DNA of 64,000 bases from Rhynchopus sp. YZ270_cl-10 (GCA_964035575.1 OZ037868.1:1473001-1537000), one strand, 5' to 3'; counted from the first letter of the stretch, positions 1 through 13,062 are shown. Program-made: numbers and translations. Notes: generated from the letters alone by a model not told the origin.

Positions 1-27
1 AGTGGGGATAACACCACCACTTCACAG

Positions 28-2803
28 CGAGCTGATCATGGTTCTGAAGCTGGTCCTCGTGCTGACCAGCAGTAACGAGGTGCACAAGGGTGGGCTCAGT
101 TCGTACGGTCTGTGCCTGATGGTATGTGGCAGTGGTTTGAAAGCGCACCCCCGACATCTACACTGTACAGGTCTTTGCGTTCATACGCCGTGCAAAGGCG
201 TCTGGCATTGACCCCTCGCTGGGATCGATGCTTACAGCCTTTCTCGCACACTACAAGCAGAACGGAACATTCAACCCAGAAACGATGACAGTGGACATCA
301 CTCAGAACCAAGGTATGCACGATGACCTTTAAGTGCCGCCACACATCATCCTTGCTTTCGTACTTTACTCACTTCACAGGGTTCCGACCTGGTACTATGC
401 AATGCGTGTCGAGCAAGTACAACAAAAGTCACTGGTGTGTGCAGGACCCACTGAACGCTGAAAATAACGTATGTGTACCCCACCCATCCCAATGTCAACA
501 ACACAACACAACAGGTGACAGAGCAGTGTTTCAGCATGGCGAACATCGTGAAGTGTTTCAGTGCGATGCACGCGAACCTGGTCAAGACAGAGGCCGCGGC
601 AGTGCTTCCTGTTGACTGCGGGACCGAAAACTGCGGCGTTCTGTGTGAGGTGGTGAAGGACCTGGGGCAGTTCCTTGTGAGACGGCGCGAGCTGCTGCAA
701 GAGCACCAGCAGCAGGACCTCTGGCAACAGCACCAACAGCAGCTCAACCTCCCCCATGCGCATGCGCATCCCCATCCCCACTCCCACCCCCAGCAGCCAC
801 AACAACCGCACTCCGACCCGCACTTCGGGATGCCACGCACCGCCTCGTACACGGAGCAGGCCGTCGCACTCCCGACAAGAATACGTGCTAGTCCGAACCA
901 GCCATCCCTCGGTGCCATGGCACCTCCTGCATCTCACACCTCCCCCTCGCTGCAGAGCAGCCTGCCCACAGCCGTGTTCGGGGAGAACGCCGTGCAGATG
1001 GGCATCCAAGTCGGCAAGGGCATGCACAGCACGAACCCGATGCTGCGCACACATCCACACACCCAGCAGCCACAGCCTCAGCCCCAGCCCCAGCCACCCG
1101 CACAGCAACCACAGCCACAATCACAATCACAGCCACAGCCACAGACACAGCCACAGACACGAACGTCGCCGAAGTACCCCCAGCAGCCCAGCCCCTCGAC
1201 ACCACTAGCTCCCCTTCCCCTGAACCCTCTCAACATCATGCAGGCGCAGGTCATGGGCACACAGCCGCCTCTGCGAGGCGCTGCCATGAACGGCACACCT
1301 GTGCAGAGCGTGCCGCTGCATCCTGTCGCAGCGCTGCACTCTGCTCTTATCGGGCAAAATGGGTTTTCTGGGTTGGGCATGGGGGCCACCGTGCCGGTGA
1401 ACGGCTCTGTGGTTGGGGTCAGCGACAGCGATATTGGGAGCCAGGCGGGGAGCTCACGAGAAGAGCGCCCCGGGAGCGTGCCGACGACTCCCACCACAAG
1501 CCCCACATGCGAGGCGAGCACAGCAAATGCGATGGGCATGGCGGGGCTGCAGCTGCACCCGAACCCGAACCGAGCACATCCGTACAGCGCAGCGCAGCTC
1601 GCACAGCAGCCACGCAGTGACATCAATATGCTCGCCATGATGGAAGGGCAGAAAGAAAAGTCTGCGGGTGCCCCGCCGGCCGCGTACCCAAACGACTTCT
1701 CTCTTGCACAACAGCAGAAGCTGTTTAACCAATTTAACACCCAATCACAGCCGTGGGACTTCACGCACAACACCTACGGCCAGCGGGGGCAAGCATACGA
1801 GAAGAGCCAAGCAAACTCACAGATGGGGTACAACGGGAAGGGGTCGAAACGGACGCCACAGTGGAAGGGGAAGGATGGCGAGGCCAAGGGGTGGAAGGGT
1901 GGGAAGAAGGGATACGACCCGAGGCATGCGTCGCACCCTACACACCCGACACAGGGCATGCACAAGGCGAACGCACGCTACCCACCTACAATGCACACAC
2001 ACTACGAGCACCACCAACACCACCAACACCAGCACCAACACCAGCACCAGCACCACCAGCAACACCGCCCCTTCATGCACGACGTGCCCCCAGCACCCAC
2101 ACCTCTCGACACCCAGATGCTCCTCCCAGCAGAGCCAAGCACCGCCACCCCCTCTCCTGGCGAGCCCGCATCGCCCTCCACCCTCAGCCAGCACAGCGGC
2201 GTCTCCAGCCTGCCTCTCAGTCAACCGTCGCCACCACCACCACACACCGAGCCTGAGGTGGAGACAATTGAGACGCAGCCCGTCAGCACAGAGCCCATCG
2301 AGGTACCGCCGTCGTCACCCTTAAAGACGGAGGGTGTGCAGGTCGCAATATCGCTTGGCGGTGCGGTCAGAAATAATGTCAAATTGAATTCAATTGGCTG
2401 GGCGAAAAAGGAGAAGAAGAAGGGTGCGAGCGCGAACGACACAATGGCAGAGCTGCAGCAGAAGATGAAGAAACGTAGTGAGCGGCGCAGCCCGCCGCCT
2501 GCAGAGGTGCAGGAGGAGTACTCGCCACCACCCGCATCGAAGGTCATCACACGGGAGCAGTGGGAGGGAACCACTTCAGGGGGTGCAGGTGCGATAACGG
2601 ACATCGTCTCTCGCCTCAACGGGCATGTCACCTACCCGCCCAGTCCCGTGAAGGTACAGAGTGGCGCACCCGACTCTCCAGCACCACGTGCCACTGCAAC
2701 AAAGGTCTCCACCAGCGATCGCAGCAGTGACGCCAGCAATGACAGTGTAGGCCACCCTGACTCTTCGAAAAGTAGTAAAGAAGTGGCGAAGGAGGCAAGG
2801 TGA
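28..2803 (+). CDS. TRF4: Trf4/PAPD5-type non-canonical poly(A) polymerase, C-terminal part
   Basis: Exons 28-121, 171-312, 380-468 and 515-2803 join in frame into 870 residues; the 5' part lies outside the window. The first ~130 residues match the PAP-associated domain of Trf4/PAPD5/PAPD7: LIMVLKLVLV, then GGLSSYGLCLMVFAFI (family: TGGxxSYxLxLMxxSFLQ), a long helix, and a late VQDPLNAENNV box that parallels the family IEDPLxPxNDV motif. These enzymes add short oligo(A) tails to nuclear RNAs, feeding them to the exosome, for example in the TRAMP complex. The nucleotidyltransferase aspartates would be upstream and cannot be checked. The rest (~740 residues) is low-complexity tail: Gln/Pro/His tracts, a Gly/Lys patch near 1830-1920, and a Lys/Ser-rich end. 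Stop is TGA. Family assignment is confident; TRAMP membership is inferred. Confidence 0.82.
122..170 (+). other. intron in poly(A) polymerase gene
   Basis: 49-nt intron, GTATGTGG...TGTACAG. An in-frame TGA at 138-140 would interrupt the frame if it were retained. Removing it joins CLM to VFAFI, which restores the conserved family motif. Confidence 0.8.
313..379 (+). other. intron in poly(A) polymerase gene
   Basis: 67-nt intron, GTATGCAC...TTCACAG, phase 1. Splicing joins TQNQ to GFRPGTMQ in frame. Confidence 0.8.
469..514 (+). other. intron in poly(A) polymerase gene
   Basis: 46-nt intron, GTATGTGT...ACAACAG, phase 0. Splicing joins NAENN to VTEQCFSM, completing the conserved DPLxxxN box region. 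The long open frame reads through it, which would otherwise hide it. Confidence 0.8.
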
Positions 2804-5800
2804 GAAAATGAGGGCGAAAGGGTAGGGGTGGGGGATGTCAATTAGTAAGAAAAATACAAAGAAAGTGAGGGGGGGTAGATCACAGAAAAAAATGGGTTTT
2901 CTTCTTTTTTTGTTCCACGAAAGGGCGTTGGTTATGAAGAGGAAAGACAAAAAAAACCGAAAACGAAAAAACAAAACAAACAACAAACAACGAATTGAAG
3001 CCACGCGTTTGGTACCCCCTCTCTCTCCCAAAACATTTCTCTCCCGTGCCGTTTTTATTGTTTTTCTTTTTTCTCCAGAGGCAATCCACCAAAGAATAAC
3101 GTATATCATTTTTTTGAGAGCAGACCACAGTTTGGCTCGATTTTTATTTTTATTTTATTTTTGTCTTTTTCTCTGCCACACTTTCTGATGGCGGGGTATG
3201 TATTGGATACCAAACCTGCGTTATCCCCACCTTTTCGGAATACAGCCCATAGTATATGCACCCTGGAAATTTTTATGAAGTTAAGTTTTTTTTTCTGCTG
3301 CGCAATAACGAATGTGATCAAGGTGACTAAGCACGAGACTGTCATCTTATAAACTTTTCTTTTTTTTTTTTTAGGAGTTTTTGTTACAAAGCCACAAATA
3401 CGGATACACTTAGGGTGCAGGATTGAGGAGGAACTTTCAACTCTTTCTTTGCTGACTTTTCACCTCTTTTTTGTGTACCATAATATTATGTTAACCTCGA
3501 AATGGATGTACGACCGCATGATTGGGTACCACCCTCACGGTGTACCCGGTTATTGTACCAAAGGTACACTGTTCACGAGAGGGCTTTTGTATTTCAAGTC
3601 AATTTGTTTTTTTTTTTTTTTGTTTCACCCCAGCCGTTGTTTCCCACTACGATAACGACAAAAAAATCAAAAAAAACACAAAATGTTAGTTATCGTACCC
3701 CTTTAGCTATTTGGGTGGCCTCTATCTACATCTCTCTCTCTCTCCCCTCCCTTTAAGGCGTAGTGAGCCCAAAATGCAAATGTGTTTTGACCAGCTCTTC
3801 CCTCCAGGCAGAAATACAGACGACACCAGAATCGTATAATAGGACAAACGCACTCCCCCCCAGGAGTCCCCCTCTCCCCTTCTCTTCAAGGCCAGTGAGA
3901 CGTCAATTTTCTCTACGTTCATCTGACCCAGCTCTTTTGTTCCAGGTCGCAGTGCTCCGAGGCTTTATGTAAGGTCCTGCCAGCGTTTCCCCTATTCTTG
4001 TGTCCCAGAGGCGTTTGCACTCTCAACTTCACTTTTTGGGAGAACGGGGTGTGCACAGCGAAGTACACTCATCTCACCCCCCCCTTTTCCACCCCCCTCT
4101 GGTACTTCAACACAGAGAGGCTCAGGTTCATCTCACGAGATTTTCTTTCATTATTTGCCTTTTTTTTTTTTTTCAATTTAAAGATGTGTATGCACAGGCA
4201 TATTCAACTATTCTCTCTTCTCGGATAACCGGCATATTTCCCCCGCCTTTCCCCCCGACCTAGGTCCACCACTCTTAGAGTGGAAAGGTCGATAAAGGGG
4301 CAGTTTTTGGTTGTGGCGGTGTGTGGTGGCGACGAAACGTTAGAAAATGCAGTGCAAAGTACTCTACTTTGGTTCTGCTCCTTTTGTCCCCCTTTTTTGG
4401 CAGTCTTTTTTTTTTGAAGGTAAATTGTGGTGTTTGGAAGCAAAAAGTGGGTAATTCCGCAAACATTACCCATATGCGTACCCTACGTTCTTCTACCTGG
4501 TGACTAAGCCACAGCAGGGGGTACTGTGGTTCCTATGGGAGGGGTTGTGATGGGTCTTTTGATGGCTATCGTGGAGCGGTCTTCGCGTATTAGACACATG
4601 GCAAGAGGTGTATTGATCTCAAAAAAAAATTTTTTTTTTTCTGTTTTCCATTTTAGCCGATTGATATACCAAGGTATCTGGTGGCCCACTCTTCCTCTTC
4701 CCTCTTCCCCCCTCCCCCCTCCCCCCTCCCTACCCCATTAGTTTCGTTCTTCTGCGTACGTCGAGACCTTTAGCGTAAGAGCAAGGTAAGATCACTAGGG
4801 TTATTGTCTTAGAAAAGGTTGAGGGGCAGGGGCAGTGGGGGGGGGGGGGGGGAGAAATAGTTCTAGTGCTCCCTGATAGGGCACGGTGATGGCAAGGTTT
4901 TGTGGGGGGATTGATCATTGGGCGTGGTGTGTGATTTTTTGTGTGGGAAGGTGACTAGGTTCATCTGGTAACATTTTCTTTTCATTTTTTTTAGGAGCAA
5001 CCCCACCATGTGCAGCGTACATCCTTTTTTGCCCTCACTTTGAGGGAGACTAAAGCAATCTTAGCAACCCCCTTTTAGAGGGTTGGAGGGTTGGACAGAG
5101 CCCCAGCAAGTAGTGTGCGTTGTGAAAAGGGAGAAGGAAAAAGAAAACGGTGTTGATGCACGATTGACCAGATGCGTCAGAGTGTGTGGCGACACACTTA
5201 GCATTTGTCTCTCAAATTGCCCAATAGCAACACTGCTGAGGCAGCGAAGAGAAATGGTAGCTTCGGGCAACTCCGTTGTTATGGAGATTTGCAAATGGAG
5301 GAAAACCTTCATTTGGCCAATAACTTGAAACCCAGAGGTACAAATAGTGATTTATTTTTTGACCTTATTTTAGGTGCTCTAACATGGAATCTGACCCCCA
5401 TGTCCAAATGATAAAAATGCTCTCTGCGTCCATTAAAGCAACAGATTTCATGTTTTGAGTAGTTGTGGTTAAATGTACCAAAATTTTACAGCTATTTTGC
5501 ACCTAATACATTCCCCTGTACTTCCATAAATACAATACAAAAACAAACAGAGTAGCAAACACAAAAAAACAAAAACAAAACAAACTTTCAAACCCCCTTT
5601 CACTTCCATTTTGGACGGTTGTTTCCATCCTATTTTTAAAAACGTTTTGCGCCAAAGACTTCAGACAGAAGTACCCAACCCGGATGTGCGGGTTTCGATA
5701 GAAAGAGATTGCTCTCGGAGCAGTGTGTGGGGGGGAGGGGAGGGGTCAAAAGGGAGTTAGGCGGTACTTTCTGTTTCATCCTTGTTACTTTGTTATTTTC

Positions 5801-6009
5801 AAAAAAAAAAAAATCTGATGGTGTAGGTGTTCTCAAGGGCTGTGTGTCTGTGTGTGTGGGGGTTTATGTTTTTCAAGGTATCAGTTTACCGCCAAAAAAT
5901 TCAAAAAAAAAAAAGAAGGAAAAATGGGGAATAAAGCAAAAAGAAAGTGTTGTCGGTAGCACAAATAATATAAAAAAAACAAACAAAAACAAACAAACAC
6001 AAAAAAAAA

Positions 6010-6047
<38 letters not shown>

Positions 6048-7852
6048 AAAAACTAAAACAAAAACAAAAAAAAGAAGAAGGATAAGAAGGTAGTTGGATT
6101 GCATCAGTTGGTAGTTGGCTTATTGCATTGCTGCTATCTTTACAAACGAAAAAATGAAAAAGAAAATATGTAACGTAGAACCGAGGTCGTTTTTTTATTA
6201 GAAATCTTCTGAAAAGATATAAATTTTTACCAAAAAAAAAGTTAAAAGGGTCAGGATTTGTGTAAAGTAGGTGAACCAAATTTTTCAAAAAAGCAAAAAA
6301 AAAAAAAAAAAAAGCAATTTATTTGTGCTTCGCACCAAAGGATGGAGGATGGATAAACCCCTCTTCAGGTGTATCGCATGTGGTACCAAGCAAAATGTTC
6401 AAAAAAAGCAACACTTACTGAAAAGCCTAGGGTTTCATTGGTATAGTGTCAAACGCAACGAACAAAAACTCAAAAAAAAAAAGACAAAAAATATTAAAAA
6501 AAAACAGACGAGAAAAAAATCAAGCAAAACAAACAAATATTATTCCCCCCTTTTTTACATAGATCAGGGGTTTTTCTTTCATTTGGGTGTTTTGACCCTG
6601 GGGGGGTCACTTTTTGAATTGTTGGGCCCTTTTTGAATTTTTTTCTCCCAGCTCCCCATTAAAAAAAACCTCCCTGTAGATCGCGAACAGAGCTAGAAGG
6701 AAACAGATACATCCCAACAACAAAAACAGCAATTTTTTTTTTTTTTTTGAAAAAATGCTTTTGTTGTTTTCATCGAACGGTGGCTAGGTAATTAGAACTG
6801 AAGATACCGAATGAGGGCAGTTTGTCTACGTGACTGAGCACTCTGAGGCTCGGGTTTGCCTTACAGAACATTTTTTCCTCTTTTATGGTGCTATGGGAAA
6901 TCGGTCAACGACCTGTCAGCGACCTGTCAATATAGGAGGGTGTGCCCTTATTAAAGTTACCATTGTATTTTGTGTGTGGGGTTTTTCCCCCACCCAAAAT
7001 CGTAAGGGAAATTTTAAAAATGGCACCCCTACGTCAATGACCTGTCAATATCGACCCCCCTCCGGATCACCATTTTATTTTTGTTTATTTTCAAGATGTG
7101 CAGAGCGTCGCACATTCAATTATTTCAAAGTTTTCTTTCAAATATAAACGAAATGGATGTAGACCGGCTATGCACCAAAGGAACACTGCCACGAGAGGGC
7201 TTTTGTATTTTAAGTCAAATTTCTTTGCCACAACGAAAAAAAGAAGAAGAAATAAAAAAATCCAAAAATATTGTGGATTACAATAACACCACGACCACGA
7301 CCCCACCCCGATTATATTTTTATTTTTATTGAAGAGAAGAAACTATTTCTCTGCCCCTTTTTCTCCCCTCCCATTCTTCCCTCTATTATGTCTCCCCAAT
7401 GCCCCCCCAAAAAAAAAATACCAAAACCAAACGGAAAAAAAAACCAAAAAAAAAAAATGCAATACAAAAATACAAAAAAAGGGGGGAAAAAACCCAGGTC
7501 TATTGCCCCCCCCTCACTCCCCCACGATATTTTCTATTTTTGTTGTCGTACAGCCATTTGTTCGAGAGAAAGTGGAAGGCTCAATTCCTGAGTCCGACGA
7601 TGAACAGTGAGGTGTTTGCACTTCCACATTCTGCTCTATTTCTCTCTCCCAGTCGCAGTATACATGAAGAAGAAAATGTTACACCGGAGAAAATTAGCAG
7701 CCTCACGAAATTAGCGCGAGCAATCGATGTTTTTCTGCTTCCGGGTAAAATCACCTTTTATTCACACCGTTTCTTTCGCCGTTACACATTTTTTTTTGTC
7801 GATTACTCTAACCACCACAACTCTTCCTTGTAGACATCAAACCAAATAAAAT
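2804..7852. other. intergenic, AT-rich, dispersed short repeats
   Basis: No convincing gene. The stretch is rich in A or T homopolymers (for example ~6000-6050 and 6295-6315), plus CT and C-rich runs near 3735 and 4695-4730. It holds copies of short dispersed repeats: one around 3495-3605 that recurs at 7148-7225 (core GAGAGGGCTTTTGTATTT), one around 4005-4035 that recurs at 27810-27845, and a palindrome-ended unit at 6881-7079. The few open frames here are made of Lys/Asn/Phe runs from homopolymers. Confidence 0.6.
6881..7079. repeat. MITE-like repeat with ATGGTG ends
   Basis: Begins TTTTATGGTG and ends with the inverse CACCATTTTAT. It contains two copies of GACCTGTCAATAT in direct order. 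The same arrangement, about 115 bp long, occurs at 18791-18905, so this is a small dispersed family. No target duplication is clear. Confidence 0.45.
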
Positions 7853-9055
7853 ATGGGGACAATCAGTGATTTCAAAGAGGTGTTGGAGCTCCTGCCCAAT
7901 GAGCGCCCTGATGTGCGGAAGCAGGTTTTGCAGGTGATGCACACCTTTTTGCAGAACGACGACGTGCTCGACTACTACATGGAGCACTGCTCAGAGGAGA
8001 CGAAGATGGTGGCCGAGATGGTGCAGCCCGGCGAGCAGGCGAGGGGGTACCTTTCCTCGACGCTGATTCTTTTGATCAACCTTTCGGATAAGGGTGCGTG
8101 CAGCCGTGCGATGCTTGAGGCGCGTGTCATCCAGCGTGTCATGCTTCTTCTTGAGAAGGGTGGGCTCGCCTCCGAGCTCCAGGAGCTCTGCCTCATCCTC
8201 ATCAACAACCTCACCTCCGTTTCCGTGCACGCCGTGCAGGCGCTGCTGCAGCTTGAGAACAAAACCTTAGAGGGGTTCTACCTCTCGCAGCTCATTAGAA
8301 GGTTCGTTGACGAGCACGTTGACGCATCAGAGCTCATGCTCCGCCCCTCTGAGGACGACGGCCTGACAGGAGGGGGAAGGGACAGAACCAAATGGATTGG
8401 ATCCATTCTCGGAAACTGCGCGCAGTGCGAGCCCGGCCGCAAGCTCCTGATTGACGACGAAGAGAACATCGAGCGCTACACAAAGCTTGTCAGCTCCAAG
8501 GACGCCCAGCTCCGCCTCTCTGTCTGCTCGCTCCTCAAGAACCTCTTCCACGACGCAGACACACACGGCATACTCATTGAAAACAAAGCTGCTGCAGGCA
8601 TTCTCTCCCGCATCGTGAACAAGGAGGAACGCAACCCCGACATCCTTGACGTGCTGTGCAACGCCATCCTCTGCATGTCGCTCTCCGAGGCAGGCGTGGC
8701 CTACCTCGACGGCTCCGGGGCGAAGAAGAACCTTCTGGAGGTGCTGCCCTCTATCAACGAGAACAGCCGTGCCTACGCGGATATCAAAAAGGTGTGCGAC
8801 GCGCTGGACGACATTCAAGACGTCATGGTCATCGACGAAGACGAAGAAAAGGAAAAACGCCGGCTTGTTCAAGAAGCGAAAACAGCTGCCGACAAGAAGG
8901 CCAAAAAGGAGGAACTGCACTCCCAGCTCAAAACACCAATCCCGACACAGAGTGGTGTCGAAGTGCTGGACGATGATGAGGAGCTTGAAGTGCCCCTTGC
9001 GCCTATTGACGACGAGACAACTCTTGCAGAGAAGGATATGGCAGACGTTGAATAG
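7853..9055 (+). CDS. HGH1: HGH1-like armadillo protein (eEF2-folding co-chaperone)
   Basis: 400 residues, close to the ~390 of animal HGH1 (FAM203/BRP16), with no intron. Helical ARM/HEAT-type repeats cover residues ~1-290. Family-like features include an early VRKQVLQVMHTFL repeat, the segment LILINNLTSVSVHAVQALLQ in the DUF383 region, WIGSILGNCAQCEPGRKLLI, and a C-terminal DUF384-like stretch around SINENSRAYADIKKVCDAL. The last ~80 residues are charged and acidic. In yeast and animals HGH1 works with TRiC/CCT and Hsp90 to fold elongation factor 2 in the cytosol. The start is the only ATG before the first repeat, in ATAAAATATG context behind a C/A-rich leader. Stop is TAG. Function is inferred from family. 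Confidence 0.85.
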   Translation: MGTISDFKEVLELLPNERPDVRKQVLQVMHTFLQNDDVLDYYMEHCSEETKMVAEMVQPGEQARGYLSSTLILLINLSDKGACSRAMLEARVIQRVMLLLEKGGLASELQELCLILINNLTSVSVHAVQALLQLENKTLEGFYLSQLIRRFVDEHVDASELMLRPSEDDGLTGGGRDRTKWIGSILGNCAQCEPGRKLLIDDEENIERYTKLVSSKDAQLRLSVCSLLKNLFHDADTHGILIENKAAAGILSRIVNKEERNPDILDVLCNAILCMSLSEAGVAYLDGSGAKKNLLEVLPSINENSRAYADIKKVCDALDDIQDVMVIDEDEEKEKRRLVQEAKTAADKKAKKEELHSQLKTPIPTQSGVEVLDDDEELEVPLAPIDDETTLAEKDMADVE

Positions 9056-10331
9056 GCGAGGATGACTGATGAAGAGCCCTCTGTAGACTGTGATTGAGCA
9101 ATGTGTGAGGCATCGGAGGGGAGGGGAGGGAAGGGAGGGGTTTTTTTAGTGATCATTCTTTATTTTTGTGTTTTTTTTCACTTTTGTTTTTAGGGGATTG
9201 TGGATTTTGTTGTTGAATCAAAAAAAAAAGAAAAAAATGGTTTTCATTTTGACAAATTTGTGTGCTTTTGAAAGAAGGGAAAAAAATCAACTTTGAGTTG
9301 CTCTGTGTGGAGTATCCTGTCTTGTAGGTTGTTGTGTGTATCTGTGTGTGCGCTGTTGCCGGTGGTCGGTATTGTCACAACAGGATGAAAACAACGTTTC
9401 ACAGTTTTACAAGAAGCTCTAAAAAAAAACGAAATAAGGGGGAAACACAACACACATCAAAATACCAAAAAAATTGGGCAGAAAAGACTGTGTTGTGCAC
9501 TCTATCCATTCAAAATGCACAGTTTCTCTTTTGTTCCTGACCCTCTTATCATTATAAAATTGTATTGTGTGTGCTTTTTCCTTTTGCTATGTCGTGGACT
9601 ATCAGGAAGGAAGTCATATTTTTGTGAAGTGTTTCAAATTCAAAAAAAAGCCCCCTCCTTTTTCCCCTTTCCCTGTTCCTTTCCCTTTCATATTGGCTTG
9701 GTGAAAAGGGCATATCAGATGTAAACCTAGAATAACCCTCGAAATATCTAGCTTCGACGAACGGCCACCTTCCAATTTCACATCCAGACATCATGTCTCC
9801 AACCGGGTCTATACGAGCAGTCCGAATGGACTGGCGGGCGTAACACTTCGAGGAGGGACTGCATGGTTTCGGGTCCATGCACCACGAGGGGTTTGTATTC
9901 CACAGGTATATTTCGTTAAGGTGGCTAGCACAAAAAGGATTAGGGCCGTGTTATGTTTTTCTTGCTTTAAGATATGTGTGCACGAGAGACACATTCATTT
10001 TTTACAAGCTTTTCTTTCTTTACCCCCCTCCCACACCCCTACCACTTCCCTCAGAGCTTACCCACACCACCTGGCATAATCCCTCTGAGACGTGGCATTG
10101 CACACAGAGCCTACCTGGTAGTTTGTCATTAGAAGATCCGATCTGGCGACTCTTAACAAAAGGTGACATTGCATATAACCAAAAGCTCTTGACTGTCAGT
10201 CAATCAAAAGGGTGCCGAAGATACTTCACCATTTTTTTTTTGCGTTCTTTTTGAAGGCTGTATCCGTCTCTTCACCCCTGTATGCCACGACTGTCGGTTT
10301 CCTTTTAGCGTCGTGAGAGGCAGGGGGTCCG
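9056..10331. other. intergenic
   Basis: No gene seen. It holds homopolymer runs, a copy of the dispersed motif GATATGTGTGCACGAGAGAC near 9971-9991, and a fragment (9885-9900) resembling the repeat at 3590/7200. No tRNA cloverleaf could be built here. Confidence 0.5.
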
Positions 10332-12864
10332 ATGCTATCGCTAGGGAGGGTGCTGCCTAGCTCTGCTGGGGTGAGTGTGGATGTGACGGAGGAGTTTCAG
10401 CGGGAGAGCGGCGAGACCGTGGATGCGGTGAAGCCTACTGGGCAGACGAAGCGTGTTGGGCATACAGGGATTGACAGGGAGCTGAAGGTGATATGCACCT
10501 CGCTGGGACGGTGTTCGGAGGCGACGCACCGTGCGTGGGTGGGGCTGGAGGTGGAGATTGTGCTCAAGGCGATGAACCGCCTTTCACGGTACGCGGCGCA
10601 GCTGGTAGATGACATCCATGCTTGCCATGTGGACTGCAGTGCGAAGAAGACAGCGTTGGAGACGGTGACAGCAGAGCGCGACTCGCTGCGTGCAGAGAAC
10701 ACAATGCTGAAGCAGACGCTCAGCAGGGCCTCGGACCCCCGCTTGATCCAGCAGACGCTTGATGAGTACCGTCTGCTGGAGCGTGCGTCGTACCAGGCAG
10801 AGCTGTACAAATCGCACACATCCTTCAAGGAGATAAGCAGCGAGGTGTCTGCGCAGTGTGCAGAGCGTTCAGAGCGTGCAGAGGGTGCTGCAGTGGCGGC
10901 GGGTGTGTGCGGGGCGCTACTGTGTGTAGTGGCACGCTTTGATGCGCTGCTGTGCGGACGGCAGAAGGACATAGCGAGCTCACGCGCCTCTCATGGGAGT
11001 GGTGCTGCGTGGTATGGTGGTGCTAAAGGCATCGCACAGCGTCTTGCTCAGGATACAGTCAGCAACCCCTTCGTGGAGGAGGGGCGCATGCAGCTGCCCT
11101 CCTTCTTCGAGGACTACCTCACAGAGACGACGCAGCAGCCCGAAATCATCACGCCCCTTTCCCCGCAGCTGTGGAAGACCTTCAACACCTCTGCCGACAC
11201 CATCGTCAGCCTCAGCAGCGACTCCCTCTCACGGTCCACGGCAGCGCTCAACACCATCAGCGCGCTGCGCCCAGGCGGACACCAGCCTAGTATTGCCGCC
11301 AGCATTACCCGCCCTAGCTTTGCCCCCAGCCTCCTGGATACCGGCAGCCGTCTCAGCAAGGTCGGGAAGATACCGAAGAAGCGTGGCGGCGGGTCGCGAG
11401 CGCTGTCGACCACAGAGCCGCTCTCGACGGCGCTGACGGCAACAGACGTGCAGAGCTACGGCAGCTTCTTGAATGGGTCCGATGCATACCAGAGGTTCTT
11501 TGAGGCAAACATTCTTGCACCATTCGAGGCGTCGCAGCGGAGCATGAGCCAGATGCGTGGCCATACACCTTCCGTGTCTGAGCTCTCGACCACAGGCGAC
11601 CTTGCCATGCGCACCGGACGCACCTCCGCCACCATCGTCTTTGTGAAGGGTGAGTCGCGCACGGTGAAGACGATCTGCCAAAAGCGCACCTTCTGGGGCT
11701 GCCTCATGCACGCCTTCCAGAACCTCAAGGGGCGCTTCTCGCTCATCGTGCTGTCGCGCTCGCTTATGAACAAATCGCTGTCTGCGATAACGGAGCAAAG
11801 GTATGCACTGCTTGACTGTTATCCACTCAACCGCAACCACCCACAGCGTGACATACCATGTTCAAGGTTTGCACAAAGAGCTGACCCGTTCCAGCAAGAA
11901 CCTCGTGTTGAAGGTGCGCGACGTGTGGTACTCAAGTGAACGGCAAGAGCAGCTCAACGACTTGCACAAGGAGAAGGAGACCTCCATCCTGGCGTCGCAC
12001 CAGGAGTACCACCAGCGCGCCCTGGACCGGCACGTTCTGGAGCAGACGCGTGTCCTGCGCTACAAGATCGTGGCCTCTGAGCTGGACCACACTGTGGCAG
12101 CAGTGCAGCGCCGCATCGCAACACTGCACGAAAGCTTCGACGCACCTTTGGAGCGCCGCTACCGGCAGCAGGGCATTCTGTACATGATGGCGTCCATGCA
12201 TGGACGGCAGGCGTGGCGCAACCCTTACTACGACGGCAAGGTGGGGTGCAGGGTGTCCAGCGCAGCACCCACACCATCCACGATCTCTGCACTGGTCGCG
12301 AAGCACGTCGAGAACAACGAGCTCTCTGTGCCGTACTTCTGCACTGCAGACGTGCCGATGCAGTGGGTGGAGGTCGATGTGGGGCCCTGCGTCGTCATCC
12401 CGCAGGCGTACTCCTTTGCCTCGCACCACCCGATTGCGGCGGGCTCGTTTCCACGATCGTGGACGCTGGAAGGGTCTGTGGACCGTGAGGAGTGGGCGGT
12501 GCTGGCACGGCACACAGACGACAAGTCGTTCTCGAAACACAGCCCCTACGCGGTGTGGACGCTGCCGCACGGTGTGTCGTGCGAGGAGACCGTGCTCCGC
12601 GCTGTGGGCGGCGTCACGTACTACCGCTACTTCCGTGTCGGCGCTACAGGGGTCAACTCCTGCGGCACACATGAGTTCCAGATCGCATGCTTCGAAATCT
12701 ACGGCCGTGTCCTCTGCCTCGACTCAGAGTACATTGAAGGGCAAGAGCACACACCCGCACCCCTCAAGGAGCGTTGCCCCCCAAGCACCGAAGGCATGGC
12801 ACCGCTCCCACCAGAGCCAGAGGCAGAGAAGAAAACCAAAAATATGAAAAAGACACGTCGATGA
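10332..12864 (+). CDS. coiled-coil protein with C-terminal discoidin-like domain
   Basis: Two exons, 10332-11800 and 11847-12864, give 828 residues. Residues ~85-170 are charged and heptad-like (for example ERDSLRAENTMLKQTL), so a coiled coil is likely. Residues ~170-500 are Ser/Thr-rich and probably disordered. A second charged helical stretch follows the splice junction. Residues ~610-776 look like an F5/8-type beta-sandwich of the kind found in HECTD1- and Kelch/BTB-related proteins: WRNPYYDGKV, a central WVEVDVGPCVVIPQAYSF, SWTLEGSVDREEWAVLARH, YYRYFRVGATG, and the terminal FEIYG signature. In those proteins the domain binds other proteins or glycans; no ligand can be named here. No signal peptide is visible, so it is probably cytosolic. 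The tail is Lys-rich. Confidence 0.75.
11801..11846 (+). other. intron in discoidin-like protein gene
   Basis: 46-nt intron, GTATGCAC...CCCACAG, phase 2. Splicing joins two long open frames (535 and 353 codons) that lie in different frames, making SVTYHVQGLHKEL at the junction. Confidence 0.85.
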
Positions 12865-13062
12865 AGTGCTTTACAGCAAACCATCGGGGGGGTTAAGAGG
12901 CTTTTTTCTTTTATAGAGTGGTAACCAGTCGAGGGCACGGACAGACCATAGAGATTTGACAAAAATAAAGTGGAAATTTGCCTTTTTTTGAAAACCCTTA
13001 CCTCCCATAAACCCCCATCACGAACCACCAACATAGGTAATTGACTTCAAGAGAAAGCAAGA

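Noticed and set aside
5709-6636. Lys- and Phe-rich open frames (for example 5709-6056, 5881-6288, 6271-6636)
   Set aside because: Produced by A/T homopolymers; no start context, domain or codon pattern like the real genes.
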